Source: Chrysomallon squamiferum (Eukaryota > Mollusca > Gastropoda > Neomphalida > Peltospiridae). Taken from it: a stretch of DNA of 64,000 nt. Under the pieces are notes generated by a model. The model was given only the letters and a program-made list of their open reading frames with translations, had not been told where the DNA came from and did no database searches. Position numbers and translations under genes: made by a program. The stretch spans positions 11,656,574 through 11,720,573 of the forward strand of contig CM022677.1 of NCBI GenBank assembly GCA_012295275.1, in the 5' to 3' direction. This document shows, in pieces, positions 61,040 to 64,000 of the stretch (position 1 is its first letter; each line of letters begins with the position of its first letter).

Positions 61040-61690
61040 TTCTCAGACTTCACATTTTGTTTCCATAGTAATTGATTTCAGATGTTTGTAAAAGTGGCAT
61101 AGAAACTGTTTTAATATCTTCAATTTCAGCATCACTGATAAAATCATGATAGAGAACAATTTTCGGTGAGAAATGCAGAATCTCTTCTTTAGTGGATTTT
61201 TTGTTGTTGTAATGGAAGCGACATTTCAGACGATGTCGCTGTCGTACTTTAATAACGTCTTCACCACGACAGAGCGCATCGAAAGTTGTTTTTTCTTTAA
61301 CTCTGCCATTTTTTCTCTTTTCTTTCCTATGTTTTGATACACTTGAAAACTTTTTCCTTCTGTTCGGAGCACGTTTTTGTCCACGAGCTAACATTAACTG
61401 TTCATTTGTCAAATCTAAAACGTGTTCTATTTGTCCCGCTAATTCTCTACCGTGTATGTCATGAAGTTCTAACCGAGATACGTTCTGAATTTTTTCTGTT
61501 CTTACTTTCTCAAGACTTAACTCCATCCAGATATGTACAGATTTGTATTTTTTTCATTATGATAACAGTCTTCTGCTGATAATCTCTGTAGATATCGTTC
61601 ATGTATAAAACCGTCTGCTTAACTTCTCACATTTAATTTGTATGTGTCTTGAAGTCGAAACAGAACTGCAGCTACCCCTTCTAAATCTTC
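61040..61690 (-). pseudogene. Prolyl 4-hydroxylase alpha-subunit copy lacking the catalytic core
   Basis: The minus strand reads GYEDLEGVAAVLFRLQDTYK, a stop, ADGFIHERYLQRLSAEDCY, further breaks, then an open frame from 61,526 to 61,050 (MELSLEKVRTEKIQNVSRLE ... FDALCRGEDVIKVRQRHRLK ... FSPKIVLYHDFISDAEIEDI ... SEINYYGNKM). The N-terminal segment is collinear here, unlike in B, and AIEDI is not followed by a stop. After ctaggaagaggt the sequence jumps to the 3' flank, losing about 330 bp that in B encode the iron-binding H-x-D...H core. It therefore cannot encode an active enzyme. Confidence 0.82.
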
Positions 61691-61929
61691 GTAACCTATC
61701 ATTTCTATTTTTTATTATTTTATTACAAATATTTTTTTATTTTTTTTTATTTTATTTTATGAATGTGTTTGCATAAATGTCAGTTTTAATACATGCAAAA
61801 TGTTTTTATACAAAATCATTACACTTTATTTCATTTCTATTTTTATTTTTATTTTTCATTCTTTTTCTCTGTAGACGACTATATTCTGTGAAATATGAAG
61901 AATCTCCTCTTAAGTGAATACATATAGTA

Positions 61930-62370
61930 CAGTAACATGATAGCAGAAATTAAGTAAATAAATACTGAACAGAAAAATTATATTAGCTGTATTAAGTAAA
62001 TAAATCCTGTCCTGATATTAGCAGACATTAAGTATAAACACTGTACAGTAATGTGATATTAGCAGCATTAATTATATAAATACTGTAGAGTAACGTGATA
62101 TTAGCAGACATTAAGTAAATAAATATTGTACAGTAATGTGATATTAGCAGACATTAAGTAAATAAATACTGTACAGTAACGTGATATTAGCAGCATTAAT
62201 TATATAAATACTGTAGAGTAACGTGATATTAGTAGCATTAAGTAAATAAATACTGTTCAGTAACGTGATATTAGCAGCATTAAGTAAATAAATACTGTAC
62301 AATAACGTGATATTAGTAGCATTAAGTAAAAAAAAAAAAATACTGTACAGTGATGTATGATATTAACGCA
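61930..62370 (-). repeat. 43-bp minisatellite (mirror copy)
   Basis: About nine units, several shortened to 34-36 bp by loss of the 'gacatt/atgtct' part. They retain tactgtacagta or one-base variants. Mirror of 17,630-18,225. Confidence 0.9.
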
Positions 62371-62483
62371 GACGTTAAGAACAATCCTGGAACGACGGCA
62401 ATGACGGCCTCAGTAATATAAATATTAATGATATTTTCTTGACTTAGGATGCGGACACTAATTGCAATATTTAATAAAAAGCT

Positions 62484-62489
<6 letters not shown>

Positions 62490-62515
<26 letters not shown>

Positions 62516-62516
62516 C
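62490..62516 (+). repeat. Poly-T run
   Basis: About 27 T followed by cag. Confidence 0.95.
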
Positions 62517-62838
62517 AGACAATGTTTTCAGACGTAGATCAAACATTGGTAAATTCCTGCGCAATAATAAGCCACTTATTGTAAGCTTTGTGATTTTATT
62601 TGGTGCATTAATATAAATAAACAGAAGAAAGAAAAAGTAGGGTAAAAAAAATAAAAACACCGTTTATTTGAAGTTAGCGGTCAACGATTGGCTAATAATA
62701 AGATAAAAAAATATATATATATAAATAAATAAATAAAATAAATATATTTTAATAAAGATTGTTATGTTCCTTTATTTTATTTATTTGTTTTGAACATTAT
62801 TTAATTTTTGTTTTATTTATTTATTTATTTTCTTTTAG

Positions 62839-63340
62839 GATTGTATATGCGGAAAAATGCGGGATGATTGTCGGTCTTTATGGATTAACTTTTTATTTGA
62901 TGTTCGAAGAATTTTCTACAGAATTGGTGTAATCGCATTAAAAAAGTTGCTTAAAGTATTTCATTTTGTGACGGAGACAGGTATTACTATTTATTATTAT
63001 AAATGTTAATGTGTTTGGATTTTTTTTCGTTTTATTTAATTATAATTTAAAAGTCATAGACATCTGATTGGGAACAATATTTATTTATTTATTTATTTTT
63101 TTAATTTATAATTTATTTATTGTTAATAATAACATTCACCAGTGGTTGTACTAATGTGAAAAGCATAAACAACGTCATATAAAGAAGAAATCATGTTTAA
63201 TTTTGTTTTACCAATCATCATATGATGTATCAGCCTATCGGGGGCAAATTTTGAGTGGCCAGTAATTAAATTTTTTTTAAAATAAATTTACTTGTGTAGC
63301 ACACATCAAAGGAAATACCACACAACAAGTCACAGAGAAT

Positions 63341-63378
<38 letters not shown>

Positions 63379-64000
63379 TTTTTTTTTTTTTGTTGATATA
63401 AACTAATAAAACTATTAAAAGAAAATATGCTAATTTGACAGGTTCTTTTCTGTCAGTTTATTCATTATATTATTTTTAAAGATTTAGGTTAAATTGCTGA
63501 CTTGTTCTATAATTATGAAACATATTTAAATGATATTTTTATACAAACTAAAACAAATTTAAGAAATACATAACCAGGTTATTTCATATGTAGACACTGT
63601 AAAATATTAATAAAGTTATTTGTTATAATAATATTTAACACACACACACATAAACACACACAAATAATTTGTTATCCTGTTTTTTGTTTCCCTTCTTTTC
63701 TTAATGGTCAATTTTAATTTACTTATTTACATTTTGTTTTGTTTTGTTGTAATTCCTTCTTTTTCATCTTCTTATTATTACTACTACTTTTTATTATTAT
63801 TATTATGTTTTATATTTATTATTATTATTTTTGTAATCTGTATTATTACTATCCATTTTATTTTTCATATCATTACTAATAATTGATTATTTTTGATGTA
63901 TTTTCCAGGTCATTTGGAGAAAATGTTCCAAATGAATTTAAAGAATGTTTCTATGAAAAATCATGCGAGTGAAATATTTTATAAATTCTCATCCAGCTAC
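62839..64000 (+). CDS. Two phase-matched exons of an unrecognised gene leaving the window
   Basis: Exon 62,839-62,980 follows a strong acceptor (tttattttcttttag) and ends ACA G|gtatta in phase 1. Exon 63,909-64,000+ follows tgtattttccag and starts GT CAT, restoring Gly. The joined frame reads DCICGKMRDDCRSLWINFLF, DVRRIFYRIGVIALKKLLKV, FHFVTETGHLEKMFQMNLKN and VSMKNHASEIFYKFSSSY, and is open to the window end. Phase 0 at entry implies further 5' exons. The composition is basic and hydrophobic. I do not recognise the family. Confidence 0.5.

Larger units (their letters stand above)
59530..62380 (-). repeat. Arm B' of the second inverted duplication
   Basis: Reverse complement of about 17.64-21.31 kb: 3' block (59,530-59,730), AT-rich middle, prolyl 4-hydroxylase segment (about 61.03-61.69 kb) and 43-bp array (61.93-62.37 kb). 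It is shorter than B because it lacks the (TC)n blocks and the hydroxylase catalytic segment. Confidence 0.88.

Overview
The window is AT-rich eukaryotic DNA crowded with microsatellites and minisatellites, with scattered small exons carrying GT-AG splice sites and decayed gene and LINE fragments. The recognisable proteins are all animal families: MCC (colorectal mutant cancer protein), prolyl 4-hydroxylase alpha subunit, an EGFR/ErbB kinase relic and a calcium-binding EGF relic. An interstitial (CCCTAA)n block is of the TTAGGG telomere type. Together these suggest an invertebrate metazoan, most likely a mollusc and perhaps a cephalopod. The species level is inference. No complete gene lies in the window.

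Layout. 1-3.3 kb: an EGF-like exon relic (minus strand), a LINE reverse-transcriptase scrap, and two phase-compatible exons, the second with an in-frame TGA. 3.4-13.1 kb: left arm (A) of a very large inverted duplication. It holds a 70-bp satellite, LINE pieces split by a 30-bp minisatellite, a fold-back element, a ~97-bp tandem array, and a TATA/E-box block followed by a 26-codon ORF. 13.3-16.05 kb: a 29-bp minisatellite. 17.6-21.3 kb: arm B of a second inverted duplication, carrying a broken prolyl 4-hydroxylase copy. 22.0-27.9 kb: at least eight exons of an MCC-like gene with a stop codon and two frameshifts, and a 50-bp minisatellite in one intron. 28.6-30.4 kb: four phase-consistent 3' exons of an unrecognised protein. 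31-33.1 kb: a 45-bp repeat field. 36.2-37.9 kb: a repetitive Ser/Thr-rich coding segment and the ErbB kinase relic. 38-44 kb: candidate exons on both strands and a 213-bp tandem duplication. 44.4-47.6 kb: little recognisable. 47,730-47,929: a 200-N assembly gap. 47.93-57.9 kb: A', the reverse complement of A, interrupted near 56 kb by the telomere-type block. 59.5-62.4 kb: B', the reverse complement of B. 62.8-64.0 kb: two phase-matched exons of a gene running off the right edge.

The main structural result is the order A - B - A' - B', with each primed block inverted relative to its partner. A single inversion or palindrome cannot give this order. The arms differ by private expansion or loss of minisatellites and by complementary damage to the two prolyl 4-hydroxylase copies. 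The N gap falls where the mirror image of the 29-bp satellite should begin. Because repeats are so dense, assembly error has to be excluded before biology is inferred. No functional pathway can be assembled from these genes; the region reads as a gene-poor, repeat-driven rearrangement zone with relics and a few live-looking exons.
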